NCBI RefSeq assembly: GCF_002939475.1 | Contig: NZ_PKFQ01000001.1 | Span: 1,612,001-1,676,000, forward strand | Reading direction: 5' to 3' | Source: Streptomyces cinnamoneus | GTDB lineage: Bacteria > Actinomycetota > Actinomycetes > Streptomycetales > Streptomycetaceae | Length of the DNA: 64,000 bases | Part shown: positions 1 to 12,929 of the stretch, in pieces | Numbering within the stretch: position 1 is the stretch's first letter | How the letters are laid out: every line of letters starts with the position of its first letter | Position numbers and translations under genes: made by a program | Notes under the pieces: model-generated | What the model was told of the DNA's origin: nothing | Seen by the model: the letters and a program-made list of their open reading frames with translations, nothing else | Databases searched by the model: none

Positions 1-652
1 GGTGCTGCCCGACGACCGGGGCATCAGCTGGTACGCCCAGTGGCGCGCCCAGGACCCGGCCGTGCGGGCCGTCATGCGCTCGTACACGATCCGGGAGCTG
101 CGCCACGACCCGGCCGAGCTCGACGTCGACTTCGTCCAGCACGGCGAGGGCCACGACGGCCACGGCGGCCCCGCCTCGCACTGGTCCCGGACCGCCCGCC
201 CCGGCGACCGCGTCGCCGTCCTCGGCCCCGTCGCCGAGGACAACGGCGGCGCCGACTTCCAGCCCCCGGCCGGCACCGACTGGGTACTGATCACCGCCGA
301 CGAGTCCGCGCTGCCCGCGGTGGCGGGCATCCTCGCCTGGCTGCCCGCGGGCACGCCCGCCAGGGTCTGGGTCGAGGTCGCGCACCCCGAGGACGTCCAG
401 GACCTGCCGACGAAGGCCGACGCGGAGGTCACCTGGCTGGTGGGCGGCGCCACAGCCACCCTCGACGCGGTCCGCGCCGCGGACCTGCCCGCCGGCACGC
501 CGTACGCGTGGGTCGCCGGCGAGTCCGGCACCGTCCGCGCCGTACGCCGCCACCTCGTCTCCGAGCGCGGCTTCGACCGGCGGACCGTGACCTTCACGGG
601 CTACTGGCGCCGGGGCGCCACCGAAGAGCAGCTGCTGGCGGAGCTGGGCTGA
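1..652 (+). CDS. Siderophore-interacting protein, C-terminal part (cut by window start)
   Basis: C-terminal 216 codons of a siderophore-interacting (ViuB/SIP) flavoreductase; the gene begins before the window and frame is set by codon 2-4. The visible part has the flavin-binding motif RSYTIR (residues 26-31), a beta-barrel end, and a C-terminal NAD(P)H-binding SIP domain with WVLITADESALPAVAGIL and an ending EEQLLAELG. Family members reduce ferric siderophores to release iron in the cytoplasm using FAD and NAD(P)H. The stop lies just before a very large hairpin (736-878) shared with the convergent phosphatase gene. Nothing upstream is visible, so operon partners are unknown. Confidence 0.88.
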   Translation, partial: VLPDDRGISWYAQWRAQDPAVRAVMRSYTIRELRHDPAELDVDFVQHGEGHDGHGGPASHWSRTARPGDRVAVLGPVAEDNGGADFQPPAGTDWVLITADESALPAVAGILAWLPAGTPARVWVEVAHPEDVQDLPTKADAEVTWLVGGATATLDAVRAADLPAGTPYAWVAGESGTVRAVRRHLVSERGFDRRTVTFTGYWRRGATEEQLLAELG

Positions 653-735
653 CGCCCCGCCGCCCGGAACCGGGCGGCGGGAGCCGGGGCCGGTGGGGCC
701 GGGGCCGGTGGGGCCGGGGCTGATGGCGGTGTGTG

Positions 736-878
736 GGGGCCGGGGCCGGGGTGGGACGGGGCCTTCTGGGGGGCTGGATTGTTCGTGGGGAACGCCCAGC
801 GTGGAGCGTACCCGGCACTTCCCACGAACAACCCTTTACGCCCCCTGCCAGGCCCCGTCCCACCCCGGCCCCTCCGCC
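736..878. terminator. Very long imperfect hairpin between convergent genes
   Basis: Two arms pair over more than 50 bases with few interruptions: GTGGGACGGGGCC (751-763) with 851-863, within a shared 23-base block, and TTGTTCGTGGG (779-789) with 821-831. The roughly 31-base apex holds 790-820. It lies between the stop codons of the reductase (+) and the phosphatase (-), so a bidirectional terminator is the likely role. The arms are far longer than a usual terminator stem. Confidence 0.6.
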
Positions 879-911
879 GGCCTCGGGTCCCCGGAGGCGC
901 CCGGTGCCCCG

Positions 912-1943
912 CTACCAGCCCAGACGGCTCAGCGCCTTGCCGGCGTCCAGCCCGCAGGAGCCCTCCCCCGCCGACGCCCACGCGGCCCCGCACAGCGCCC
1001 GCAGCGCGTCGATGCGCTCGCCCTCGCCGTCGAGCGTGAGCGCCCGGCCGTCCGCCGACGCCGTCCAGCCGCCGCAGCGGAAACCCTCCTCCGCGGACCC
1101 GGACACGACCGGCTGCCCCTGGAGCATCCCCCGCAGGTCCTCGGCCACGTACGTCGGCCGGTGCTCCGGCCGCGCCGCGATCAACTGCGCGGCCGTCGTC
1201 ACCCCGGTCAGCACGAGCAGCGAGTCCACTCCGCCGACGTGCGCGCCCTCGATGTCCGTGTCCAGCCGGTCGCCGACGACCAGCGGCCGCTCGGCCCCCG
1301 TCCGCAGGATCGTCTCCCGGTGCATCGGCGGCTGCGGCTTGCCCGCCACCTGCGGGTCGCCCCCGGTGGCGATCCGTACGACCTCCACCGCCGACCCGTT
1401 CCCCGGGGCGATGCCACGCTCACTGGGAATCGTCAGGTCCGTGTTGGACGCGAACCACGGCACTCCCCTGGCCACCGCGTACGAGGCCTCCGCCAGCCGC
1501 GACCACGGCATGTCCGGCCCGCCGTACCCCTGCACGACCGCCGCCGGATCGTCGTCGGCCGACTCCACCGGCACCAGACCGCGCTCCCGCAGCGCGACCC
1601 GCAGCCCCTCCGCCCCGACCACCAGCACCTTCGAGCCGGCGGGAACCTGATCGGCGATCAGCCGGGCCACCGCCTGCGCCGAAGTGATCACGTCCGAGGG
1701 ATCGGCCGGTATGCCCAGCTCCGTCAGGTGCCCGGCCACCGTCGCGGGCGTGCGCGCCGCGTTGTTCGTCACGTACGCGAGGTGCATCCCGCCCTCGCGG
1801 GCCGCCCCGAGCGACTCCACGGCGTGCGCGATGGCCACACCGCCCGCGTACACCACCCCGTCGAGGTCCAGCAGCGCGGTGTCGTAGGCGTCGCTCAGCC
1901 GCTGCTCGCTGCCGTCGGGCCGGGTCCGGGCGGTCTGGTTCAT
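912..1943 (-). CDS. HAD-IIA (NagD-type) sugar/nucleotide phosphatase
   Basis: 343-residue HAD-superfamily hydrolase of subfamily IIA. Motif I is DLDG (residues 26-29, with the nucleophile and acid/base Asp), motif II is VTNN, and motif IV is VGDRLDTDI, with the large C2 cap between them. Family members such as NagD dephosphorylate small phosphorylated metabolites; the substrate here cannot be named. The ATG at 1943 is preferred over an ATG-frame extension to 1985 because AAGGAG lies just upstream of it. It is divergent from the DUF1015 gene with about 75 bases between starts. The C-terminal 60 residues after the HAD core are less conserved in appearance. Confidence 0.88.
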   Translation of the reverse strand: MNQTARTRPDGSEQRLSDAYDTALLDLDGVVYAGGVAIAHAVESLGAAREGGMHLAYVTNNAARTPATVAGHLTELGIPADPSDVITSAQAVARLIADQVPAGSKVLVVGAEGLRVALRERGLVPVESADDDPAAVVQGYGGPDMPWSRLAEASYAVARGVPWFASNTDLTIPSERGIAPGNGSAVEVVRIATGGDPQVAGKPQPPMHRETILRTGAERPLVVGDRLDTDIEGAHVGGVDSLLVLTGVTTAAQLIAARPEHRPTYVAEDLRGMLQGQPVVSGSAEEGFRCGGWTASADGRALTLDGEGERIDALRALCGAAWASAGEGSCGLDAGKALSRLGW

Positions 1944-2018
1944 ACCGGGTTCGCTCCTTGTGCTGTAAGTCTCTTCCACGATCATTGCTCATCGGGCCAT
2001 GCGACATAACATTTCACA

Positions 2019-3317
2019 ATGAGCACTCCAGGCCATGGCCACGGCGATCGCACGGGGCGGGGGCTCCACCTCACCCCCTTCCGAGGACTCCGCTACGTCC
2101 CCGAGCAGGTCGGCAGCCTCTCGGCGGTCACGTCGCCACCGTACGACGTGGTCGTCCGGCCCGACGGTCTGCGCCACCTGGAGACCGCCGACCCGCACAA
2201 CATCGTGCGGCTGATCCTCCCGCAGGCCGCCACCGCCGCCGACCGCCACCGCCAGGCGGCCGAGACCCTGCGCCGCTGGCAGGACGAGCAGGTCCTCGCC
2301 CCGGACCCCGAGCCCGCGCTCTACGTGTACGAGCAGCGCGGCGAAGGCATATTGCAGCGCGGCCTCATCGGCGCCCTGCGCCTGTCCCCCCGCGAGGAAG
2401 GCGTCGTCCTGCCGCACGAGGACGTCATGCCGCACATCATCGAGGACCGGGCCGCCCTCATGCGCGACACCGGGGCCAACCTCGAACCCCTGCTTTTCTC
2501 CTACCGCGGCAACGGCGACGGCACCGAGGGCGCCGCGGGCGTCATCGAGCGGGTGATCCGCACGGAGCCGCTGCTCTCCACCACCACCGACGACGGCTAC
2601 GCCCACCGCCTGTGGTCGGTCACCGACGCGGCCGACCTGGCCCTCATCACCGAGGACCTCTCCCACCAGCACGCCCTCATCGCCGACGGCCACCACCGCT
2701 GGGCCACCTACCTGCGCCTGCGCGACGAGCAGCCGGCACCCGGGCCCTGGGACTTCGGTCTGGTCCTCCTCGTGGACACGGCCCGCTATCCGCTGCGCGT
2801 ACGGGCCATCCACCGCCTGCTGCACCGTCTGCCGGTCGCCGACGCCCTGGCCGCGGTGGGCGGCTCCTTCCGGGTCCGCGCCCTCGACGGCCCGCTCCCC
2901 GAAGCGCTGGACGCCCTAGCGGAGGCGGTCCGCGAGGGCGGCAACGCCTTCGTCCTCGCCGGCGACGGCCGCTTCCACCTCCTCGACCGCCCCGACGCCG
3001 GTCTGCTGGCCCGCACGGTCCCCACCGACCGGCCCCGGGCCTGGCGGGAGCTCGACGCGGCGGTCCTGCACTCGGCCCTGCTGGAGCACGTCTGGGAGGT
3101 CCCGGACGATCCCGAGCACATCGGCTACATCCACGAGGCGGCGGCCGCCGTGGCACAGGCGGAGCGGCACGGCGGCACGGCGGTGCTGATGCACCCGGTC
3201 CACGAGGACGTGGTGCGGGAGCTCGCCGAGCAGGGCGTCACGATGCCGCGCAAGTCGACGTCCTTCGGCCCGAAGCCGGCCACCGGGCTGGTGCTGCGCA
3301 GCCTCGCGCTGCACTGA
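2019..3317 (+). CDS. DUF1015 family protein
   Basis: 432-residue cytoplasmic protein of the DUF1015 family. The N-terminal signature LTPFRGLRYVP followed by SPPYDVV is characteristic, as is the ADGHHRWATYL block near the middle, where the His residues could form an active or metal site. The family has no well-established biochemical role; it is widespread and often lies near serine-metabolism or HAD genes. No signal peptide or membrane segment is seen. The ATG at 2019 has no strong ribosome site, only an AT-rich stretch just upstream, so leaderless or weak initiation is possible. The gene is followed by a perfect 20-bp hairpin. Confidence 0.9.
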   Translation: MSTPGHGHGDRTGRGLHLTPFRGLRYVPEQVGSLSAVTSPPYDVVVRPDGLRHLETADPHNIVRLILPQAATAADRHRQAAETLRRWQDEQVLAPDPEPALYVYEQRGEGILQRGLIGALRLSPREEGVVLPHEDVMPHIIEDRAALMRDTGANLEPLLFSYRGNGDGTEGAAGVIERVIRTEPLLSTTTDDGYAHRLWSVTDAADLALITEDLSHQHALIADGHHRWATYLRLRDEQPAPGPWDFGLVLLVDTARYPLRVRAIHRLLHRLPVADALAAVGGSFRVRALDGPLPEALDALAEAVREGGNAFVLAGDGRFHLLDRPDAGLLARTVPTDRPRAWRELDAAVLHSALLEHVWEVPDDPEHIGYIHEAAAAVAQAERHGGTAVLMHPVHEDVVRELAEQGVTMPRKSTSFGPKPATGLVLRSLALH

Positions 3318-3327
3318 GGCCGCATAC

Positions 3328-3370
3328 GACGATGAGGGCGGAACCCCGTGGGGGTTCCGCCCTCATCGTC
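3328..3370. terminator. Bidirectional terminator hairpin
   Basis: A perfect 20-bp stem (3328-3347 with 3351-3370) closes a 3-base loop. It sits between the convergent DUF1015 and TPR genes and can serve both strands. There is no long T tract, as is common in Streptomyces. Confidence 0.85.
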
Positions 3371-3406
3371 ATGATCAGCGATCAGCGATCAGCGCCAGAG
3401 TTGTGA

Positions 3407-5071
3407 TCAGCTCTGGCTGTCGCCCTCGCCGGCCTTGGGCTCGGCGTCCGCGTCGGCGTCCGCGCTGGCGGCGGACTCCGTCTCGCCCTTGGGCTCGTCC
3501 TTGACCTCGGCGTCCTCGGCCTTGGGCTCGGCGATCTCGGCCTCGTCCTCGGTCTCCTCCTCCAGGGCGTCGGTGAACTCCACGCCGTCCAGCTCAGCGA
3601 GCCGGTCGGAGGCGTTCGTCGTACCGCCCTGGTCGGCCTCCAGCGCCTTGGCGAACCACTCGCGCGCCTCGCTCTCGCGCCCGACCTCAAGGAGCGCGTC
3701 GGCGTAGGCGTACCGCAGGCGCGCAGTCCACGGCTGGATGGAGTTGGACGCCAGCTCGGGGCTCTGCAGCGTCACGACCGCCGCTTCCGCCTGGCCCATG
3801 TCCTTGCGGGCGCCGGCGGCGACCAGGCGCATCTCCACCTGTCCGGCCTTGTCGAGCTTGTGCACCTCGGGCTCACCGGCCATGGCGAGGGCGCGCTCGG
3901 GACGGCCCATGCCGCGCTCGCAGTCCGCCATGACGGGCCACAGCTCGACGGAGCCGGTCATCCGCCGGGCGGCACGGAACTCGGCGAGGGCCTCGGAGTA
4001 CTTGCCCGTCGCGTACGCGGCGAAGCCGGCGGCCTCCCGCACGGCGGCGACGCGGGACGCGAGCCGCAGGGCGATGCGGGAGTACTCGTACGCCTGCTCG
4101 GGCTCCTCGTCCAGGAGCTTCGCGACCATGACGAGGTTACGGGCGACGTCCTCGGCCAGGGTCTTCGGCAGGCTCATCAGCTCCTGCCGGACGTCCTTGT
4201 CGATCTCGTCGCCGGTGACCTCTTCGGGGATCGGCAGCCGCTTCACGGGCTCCCGGTCGCGGTCCCGGTCGTCGCGGCGGCCGTAGCCACCGGAACGGTC
4301 GTCGCGACCGCCTCGGTAGCCGCCACCGCCGCCCTGGCGGTCGTCCCGGTAGGAACGACGGGGGCCACGGTCGTCGTCACGGCGGGGGCCACGGTCGTCG
4401 CGGCGCTCGTCACGACGGAACGACGGACGCTCATCGCGACGGTCATCGCGGCGGAAACCACCACGGTCGTCGTCACGGCGCGGGCCACGGTCGTCACGGC
4501 GCTCGTCACGACGGAAACCGCCACGGTCATCGTCACGGCGAGGGCCGAAGCCACCACCGGGACGGCCACCACGGTCATCGCGGCGCTCGTCACGGCGGAA
4601 GGAGGGACGCTCGTCACGGCGCTCGTCACGACGGAACGACGGACGCTCATCGCGACGGTCATCGCGGCGGAAACCACCACGGTCGTCATCGCGGCGCGGG
4701 CCACGGTCGTCACGGCGCTCGTCACGACGGAAACCGCCACGGTCATCGTCACGGCGAGGGCCGAAGCCACCACCGGGACGGCCACCACGGTAACCACCGC
4801 GGTCGTCGTCGCGACGGGGACCACGGTCGTCACGGCGGTCATCGCGACGGAAGCCGCCACGGTCGTCATCGCGACGCGGGCCACGGTCGTCACGGCGCTC
4901 GTCACGACGGAAACCGCCACGGTCATCGTCACGACGGGGACCACGGTCGTCACGTCGGAAACCGCCGGCACGGTCGTCACGACGGAAGCCGCCGCCGCCG
5001 CTGCGCGGACCGCGAGGGCCTCCGCGACGCGGCTCGCCGCCCGAGCGGTCGTCGGGAGAGTTGGTGGACAT
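3407..5071 (-). CDS. TPR-like protein with long RDD/RGG-rich disordered N-terminus
   Basis: 554 residues in three parts. Residues 1-273 are a low-complexity polyampholyte made of repeats such as GFRRDDR, GPRRDDDR, RDERPSFRRDE and GGRPGGGFG, with RGG-like elements. Residues 274 to about 505 form a helical, TPR-like domain (PIPEEVTGDEIDKDVRQEL, then helix pairs such as YSEALAEFRAARR). The last 50 residues are strongly acidic (EEETEDEAEIAEP, DADADADAEP). The ATG at 5071 follows AGGAG. No signal peptide is present, so it is cytoplasmic. RGG/RDD tails of this type often bind RNA or drive condensation; that role is inferred. The gene lies just downstream of the rRNA operon terminator on the same strand. 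Confidence 0.85.
   Translation of the reverse strand: MSTNSPDDRSGGEPRRGGPRGPRSGGGGFRRDDRAGGFRRDDRGPRRDDDRGGFRRDERRDDRGPRRDDDRGGFRRDDRRDDRGPRRDDDRGGYRGGRPGGGFGPRRDDDRGGFRRDERRDDRGPRRDDDRGGFRRDDRRDERPSFRRDERRDERPSFRRDERRDDRGGRPGGGFGPRRDDDRGGFRRDERRDDRGPRRDDDRGGFRRDDRRDERPSFRRDERRDDRGPRRDDDRGPRRSYRDDRQGGGGGYRGGRDDRSGGYGRRDDRDRDREPVKRLPIPEEVTGDEIDKDVRQELMSLPKTLAEDVARNLVMVAKLLDEEPEQAYEYSRIALRLASRVAAVREAAGFAAYATGKYSEALAEFRAARRMTGSVELWPVMADCERGMGRPERALAMAGEPEVHKLDKAGQVEMRLVAAGARKDMGQAEAAVVTLQSPELASNSIQPWTARLRYAYADALLEVGRESEAREWFAKALEADQGGTTNASDRLAELDGVEFTDALEEETEDEAEIAEPKAEDAEVKDEPKGETESAASADADADAEPKAGEGDSQS
4411..4842 (-). repeat. 216-bp tandem direct repeat inside the RDD-rich region
   Basis: Two near-identical tandem copies with a 216-bp (72-codon) period. 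For example the text around 4429 recurs at 4645 and that around 4525 recurs at 4741. The repeat is in frame and encodes the GPRRDDDRGGFRRDERR / RDERPSFRRDE / GGRPGGGFG units. Shorter 21-36 bp units are nested in it across 4260-5040. Such a tract can gain or lose units by slippage or recombination. Exact ends are approximate. Confidence 0.75.
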
Positions 5072-5158
5072 CGACGTGACTCCTGTCTTCGGGTACCGCA
5101 GTCATTCTCGCGCACCCGGGTTGCAGGCGCGCTTCGGCAAAATACAAACGAAAAAACA

Positions 5159-5204
5159 AAAGGACCCTTGGTCCCAGCGTGAACGCTGGGACCAAGGGTC
5201 CTTT
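5159..5204 (-). terminator. rRNA operon intrinsic terminator
   Basis: A perfect 18-bp stem (5162-5179 with 5184-5201), extended by AAA/TTT pairs, encloses a 4-base loop. Read on the minus strand it lies about 10 bases after the 5S gene and is followed by a T-rich run (TTTTGTTTTTTCG). This is a textbook factor-independent terminator and unusually T-rich for this genome. Confidence 0.93.
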
Positions 5205-5212
5205 AAAAGATT

Positions 5213-5331
5213 GTTCGGCGGCGTCCTACTCTCCCACAGGGTCCCCCCTGCAGTACCATCGGCGCTGAAAGGCTTAGCTTCCGGGTTCGGAATGTAACCG
5301 GGCGTTTCCCTAACGCTATGACCACCGAAAC
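5213..5331 (-). rRNA. rrf: 5S ribosomal RNA
   Basis: The minus strand reads GTTTCGGTGGTCATAGCG at the 5' end and GAGTAGGACGCCGCCGAAC at the 3' end, the actinobacterial 5S termini, which pair with each other. Length is about 119 nt. Ends are placed by comparison with known Streptomyces 5S and may be off by a few bases. Confidence 0.95.
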
Positions 5332-5469
5332 ACCATCGGGCCACCCCGCGTCAGCGGGATAGATGGCGCTCCTAGCGAACAAGCACACTCTTCAATTAAA
5401 AGGTGTTACTGGTTCAACCGGTGCGACTGTTCGCAACCCGGGAACCACACAGTGGACGCGAGCAACTGA
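5332..5469 (-). other. 23S-5S internal transcribed spacer
   Basis: 138 bases with no tRNA. The part next to the 23S 3' end (about 5450-5469) is complementary to the spacer just before the 23S 5' end (about 8592-8612), forming the stem from which 23S is cut, presumably by RNase III. Confidence 0.75.
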
Positions 5470-10396
<4,927 letters not shown>

Positions 10397-10906
10397 ATGT
10401 TTACCCGTAATCGGGTCGACACCACGAGAGCGGAACAACCAGGCGGAATAAGCCCGGTCGTTCACAGCGTCCTCGCTGTGTGTGCCTACCCGATCCATAC
10501 GGACCCGGCAGGACTTTTAAAGGAACCTCATCCATCGAGATGGACGGGGTGTCAACATATCTGGCGTTGACTTTTGGCACGCTGTTGAGTTCTCAAGGAA
10601 CGGACGCTTCCTTTGTACTCACCCTCTCGGGCTTTCCTCCGGGCGCTTCCCTTCGGTATTTCGTGTTCCGACTCTATCAGATCCTTTTCCGTTCCGTTTC
10701 CGGTCCGAATTCGGTTTCCGATTCCCCTGTCGGCGGGGTGACCACTACGTTAGCGGATTTCTCCGGCGGCTCATAATCGAGCCGATCCGCGGACATATTT
10801 CGGCACACCGAAACATGACCCCGATCCGGGGAGTCCTCGTAGCAGTGGTTGTTGCCGCTCGCCGGTACGCGCTCACAGCGCTGCCCGTGTCTCAAGCGGC
10901 TTGCCT
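10397..10906 (-). promoter_or_regulatory. rRNA operon leader
   Basis: About 510 bases between the promoter and 16S with no gene. It contains a boxA-type antitermination element, CCTTGAGAACTCAACAGC (minus strand, 10598-10581), matching the TTTGAGAACTCAA core known from actinobacterial rrn leaders, then a TTGACA at 10555-10550 that may be structural. Further possible -10 boxes are TAACGT (10752-10747) and TAGAGT (10676-10671). Streptomyces rrn operons usually have several tandem promoters, so extra starts here are likely but not proven. Confidence 0.6.
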
Positions 10907-10935
10907 ACGTTAGGCCCTCCATCCTTCAGAGTCAA
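10907..10935 (-). promoter_or_regulatory. rRNA operon upstream promoter (SigA/HrdB type)
   Basis: On the minus strand a TTGACT -35 box (10935-10930) and a TAACGT -10 box (10912-10907) are separated by exactly 17 bases, a good vegetative promoter. Transcription would start near 10900, about 500 bases before 16S. The -35 box overlaps the TGA stop codon (10934-10932) of the upstream glycosylase gene. Confidence 0.7.
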
Positions 10936-11594
10936 GCACCCCCCTGGCGTGCCCCCTTGCCCCTGTTGCGGGGCACGTGGGCCCGGTACGGGCTGACCGT
11001 CGGATCGCCGTCCGTCCAGAACCGCCAGGGGTGCGTCGCGCCCTCGCCGCCCACCCCCGTGCGCGGGCCGCTCCGCACCAGCTCGGCGGCCACCGGAGTG
11101 CCCCCCAGGACGGAGAGGGGGGCGCCCGGGCCCGCGCAGAGGTCCGTGCCGTTCAGGGAGCGGTCCACGTCGAGCGCCGTCGCGAGGCGGGCCGGACCCT
11201 GGGCCAGCTCCCGGTCGTGACGCGCCTTGGGGCGGCGTCCACGGGCGAGGTCGGCTCCCCTGATCACTTCCCCGCCGCGCAGCAGGACACCGCTGGCGGT
11301 GCCCTCGGGACCGCAGACCAGGTTCAGGCTGAACCACATGCCGTAGATGAAGTAGACATAGGCGTGCCCGGGCGGGCCGAACATCGACGCGTTCCGCTCC
11401 GTGCGGCCTCGGTAGGCGTGGGATCCGGGATCCGCCTCGCCGGCGTACGCCTCGACCTCCGTGATGCGGAGCTCGATCACACCCTCCGGACTCGTCCGGA
11501 CGAGTGTGCGGCCGAGGAGTTCGGGAGCGACCTCCAGGACCGGACGGTCGAAGAACTCCCGGGCGAGTGGCATACGGTCAGGCGCGGCAATCAT
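10932..11594 (-). CDS. mpg: DNA-3-methyladenine glycosylase (AAG/MPG family)
   Basis: 220-residue base-excision repair glycosylase that removes 3-methyladenine and other alkylated purines. Recognisable blocks are the N-terminal [40 protein letters not shown] with the catalytic Glu in [21 protein letters not shown], and the [12 protein letters not shown] block. The length fits the family. The ATG at 11594 is used; an internal ATG at 11573 (MPLAREFF) is equally possible and neither has a strong ribosome site. It is divergent from spo0M. The end of the gene carries the -35 box of the rRNA promoter. Confidence 0.93.
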   Translation of the reverse strand: MIAAPDRMPLAREFFDRPVLEVAPELLGRTLVRTSPEGVIELRITEVEAYAGEADPGSHAYRGRTERNASMFGPPGHAYVYFIYGMWFSLNLVCGPEGTASGVLLRGGEVIRGADLARGRRPKARHDRELAQGPARLATALDVDRSLNGTDLCAGPGAPLSVLGGTPVAAELVRSGPRTGVGGEGATHPWRFWTDGDPTVSPYRAHVPRNRGKGARQGGA

Positions 11595-11649
11595 GCCGGT
11601 CGAGCGTACTGGAAGGGCCCGGCGAACGGGTCCGGGGAGGAATGGCGCA

Positions 11650-12432
11650 GTGGTTTTCAAGAAGCTCATGGCGAGTCTGGGCGCGGGCGGCGCCTCGGTC
11701 GAGACGGTGCTCTTCGAGGAGAACGTCGTACCCGGTGGTGTGGTGCAGGGCGAGGTCCGCATCCAGGGTGGCTCGGTCCCGCAGCGGATCGAGGGGCTTT
11801 CGGTGGGGCTCCAGGCCCGCGTCGAGGTGGAGGGCGACGACGGCGAGTACAAGCAGGACGTCGAGTTCACCCGTCTCCAGCTGGGCGGCGCCTTCGAGGT
11901 GCAGCCGGGGGCGGTCCACTCGGTGCCGTTCGGGCTGGAGATCCCCTGGGAGACGCCGATCACCATGTTCCTGGGCCGGCACCTCACGGGGATGAACGTG
12001 GGGGTCACCACCCATCTGGCCATCGCCCGCGCGGTGGACTCCAGCGACCTCGATCCGGTGAACGTCCACCCGCTCCCCGCGCAGCAGGCGATCCTCGACG
12101 CCTTCGGGCAGCTCGGCTTCGCGTTCAAGAGCGCCGACCTGGAGCGCGGCCACATCCGCGGGACGCGGCAGCGGCTGCCGTTCTACCAGGAGATCGAGTT
12201 CCACGCCCCGTCGCAGTACCGGGGGCTGAACGAGGTCGAGCTGTCGTTCGTGGCCGATGACCGCGAGATGGACGTCGTCCTGGAGATGGACAAGAAGCCC
12301 GGCGTGTTCAGCTCGGGCAGCGACGCCTACCGGTCGTTCGCCGTGGACCTCCAGGCGTACGCGCAGACCGACTGGGCCGCGTACCTGAACCAGTGGCTCT
12401 CCGAGGTCGGCGGCAAGCGCAACTGGTTCTGA
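11650..12432 (+). CDS. spo0M: Spo0M-like sporulation-control protein
   Basis: 260-residue protein of the Spo0M family, a beta-rich arrestin-like cytoplasmic protein. In Bacillus Spo0M affects sporulation; its molecular role is unsettled. Diagnostic segments are [20 protein letters not shown] at the start, [23 protein letters not shown] and [12 protein letters not shown]. The GTG start at 11650 is chosen because GGGGAGG lies 9 bases upstream; the next ATG is 11668. It is followed by a hairpin shared with the convergent barstar gene. Confidence 0.92.
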   Translation: MVFKKLMASLGAGGASVETVLFEENVVPGGVVQGEVRIQGGSVPQRIEGLSVGLQARVEVEGDDGEYKQDVEFTRLQLGGAFEVQPGAVHSVPFGLEIPWETPITMFLGRHLTGMNVGVTTHLAIARAVDSSDLDPVNVHPLPAQQAILDAFGQLGFAFKSADLERGHIRGTRQRLPFYQEIEFHAPSQYRGLNEVELSFVADDREMDVVLEMDKKPGVFSSGSDAYRSFAVDLQAYAQTDWAAYLNQWLSEVGGKRNWF

Positions 12433-12446
12433 TCCGTCCCGTCGGT

Positions 12447-12477
12447 GCCCGGCACGTCCGCCTCGTGCGTGCCGGGC
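12447..12477. terminator. Terminator hairpin between spo0M and barstar gene
   Basis: GCCCGGCAC (12447-12455) pairs perfectly with GTGCCGGGC (12469-12477) around a 13-base loop. The genes on both sides converge on it. Confidence 0.75.
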
Positions 12478-12497
12478 GCTGTACGCGGCGCCCTGCC

Positions 12498-12929
12498 TCA
12501 GCCGAGGAGCACCGTCAGCGGCGACTCGCCCTCGGCCCAGAAGTCGACGGCGTCGGCCAGGACGGCCTCCGCCGTGCGGGCGTCGGCGGGGGCGGCCTTG
12601 CTGAAGGCCTCCCACTGCTCCGCCAGCAGCAGGTAGCCGCGGGACTTACCGGCCTCGCGCCACCAGGAGAGGTCGGTGAGGCAGTCGGCGAGGGCGTCCC
12701 AGTTGTGGCCGAACCAGTCGGGGAACCCGAGGTCGGCGGCGCACCTCCGGAGAAAGGCGGCCTTGTCGTGGACGCCGTCGAGGCGCAGCCGCGCCGCCCG
12801 CCAGTCGGCCTCGGCGGCGAGGTCCATGACCTCCTGCGGGGGTTCGGCGGGGGGCAGTCGGTAGAGGCCCGGCGGCGTGGCGCCGCTGAGGATTCCCTGG
12901 AGCCCGGATGCGGGCAGCGAGCGGGTCAT
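12498..12929 (-). CDS. Barstar-family ribonuclease inhibitor
   Basis: 143-residue protein with a C-terminal barstar domain: the segment DKAAFLRRCAADLGFPDWFG followed by HNWDALADCLTDLSW is the barstar signature, including the acidic loop that plugs barnase-type active sites. The first 45 residues are an extension of unknown role. Its ATG overlaps the stop codon of the upstream ribonuclease (ATGA, 12926-12929), so the two are translated together. The job is to protect the cytoplasm from the partner RNase before export. No signal peptide is seen. Confidence 0.92.
   Translation of the reverse strand: MTRSLPASGLQGILSGATPPGLYRLPPAEPPQEVMDLAAEADWRAARLRLDGVHDKAAFLRRCAADLGFPDWFGHNWDALADCLTDLSWWREAGKSRGYLLLAEQWEAFSKAAPADARTAEAVLADAVDFWAEGESPLTVLLG

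Noticed and set aside
4260..5060. CRISPR-like regular repeats
   Set aside because: The repeats are in-frame coding units of varying length with no unique spacers and no cas genes nearby.
3860..5182. Long open frames antisense or out of frame to the TPR gene (up to 440 codons)
   Set aside because: They arise because the RDD-type repeats have no stops in several frames; composition is low-complexity Val/Thr/Ala and there is no ribosome site.
10526..10555. TTGACA as an additional rRNA promoter
   Set aside because: No acceptable -10 box lies 16-19 bases downstream; the sequence is more likely part of the conserved leader.
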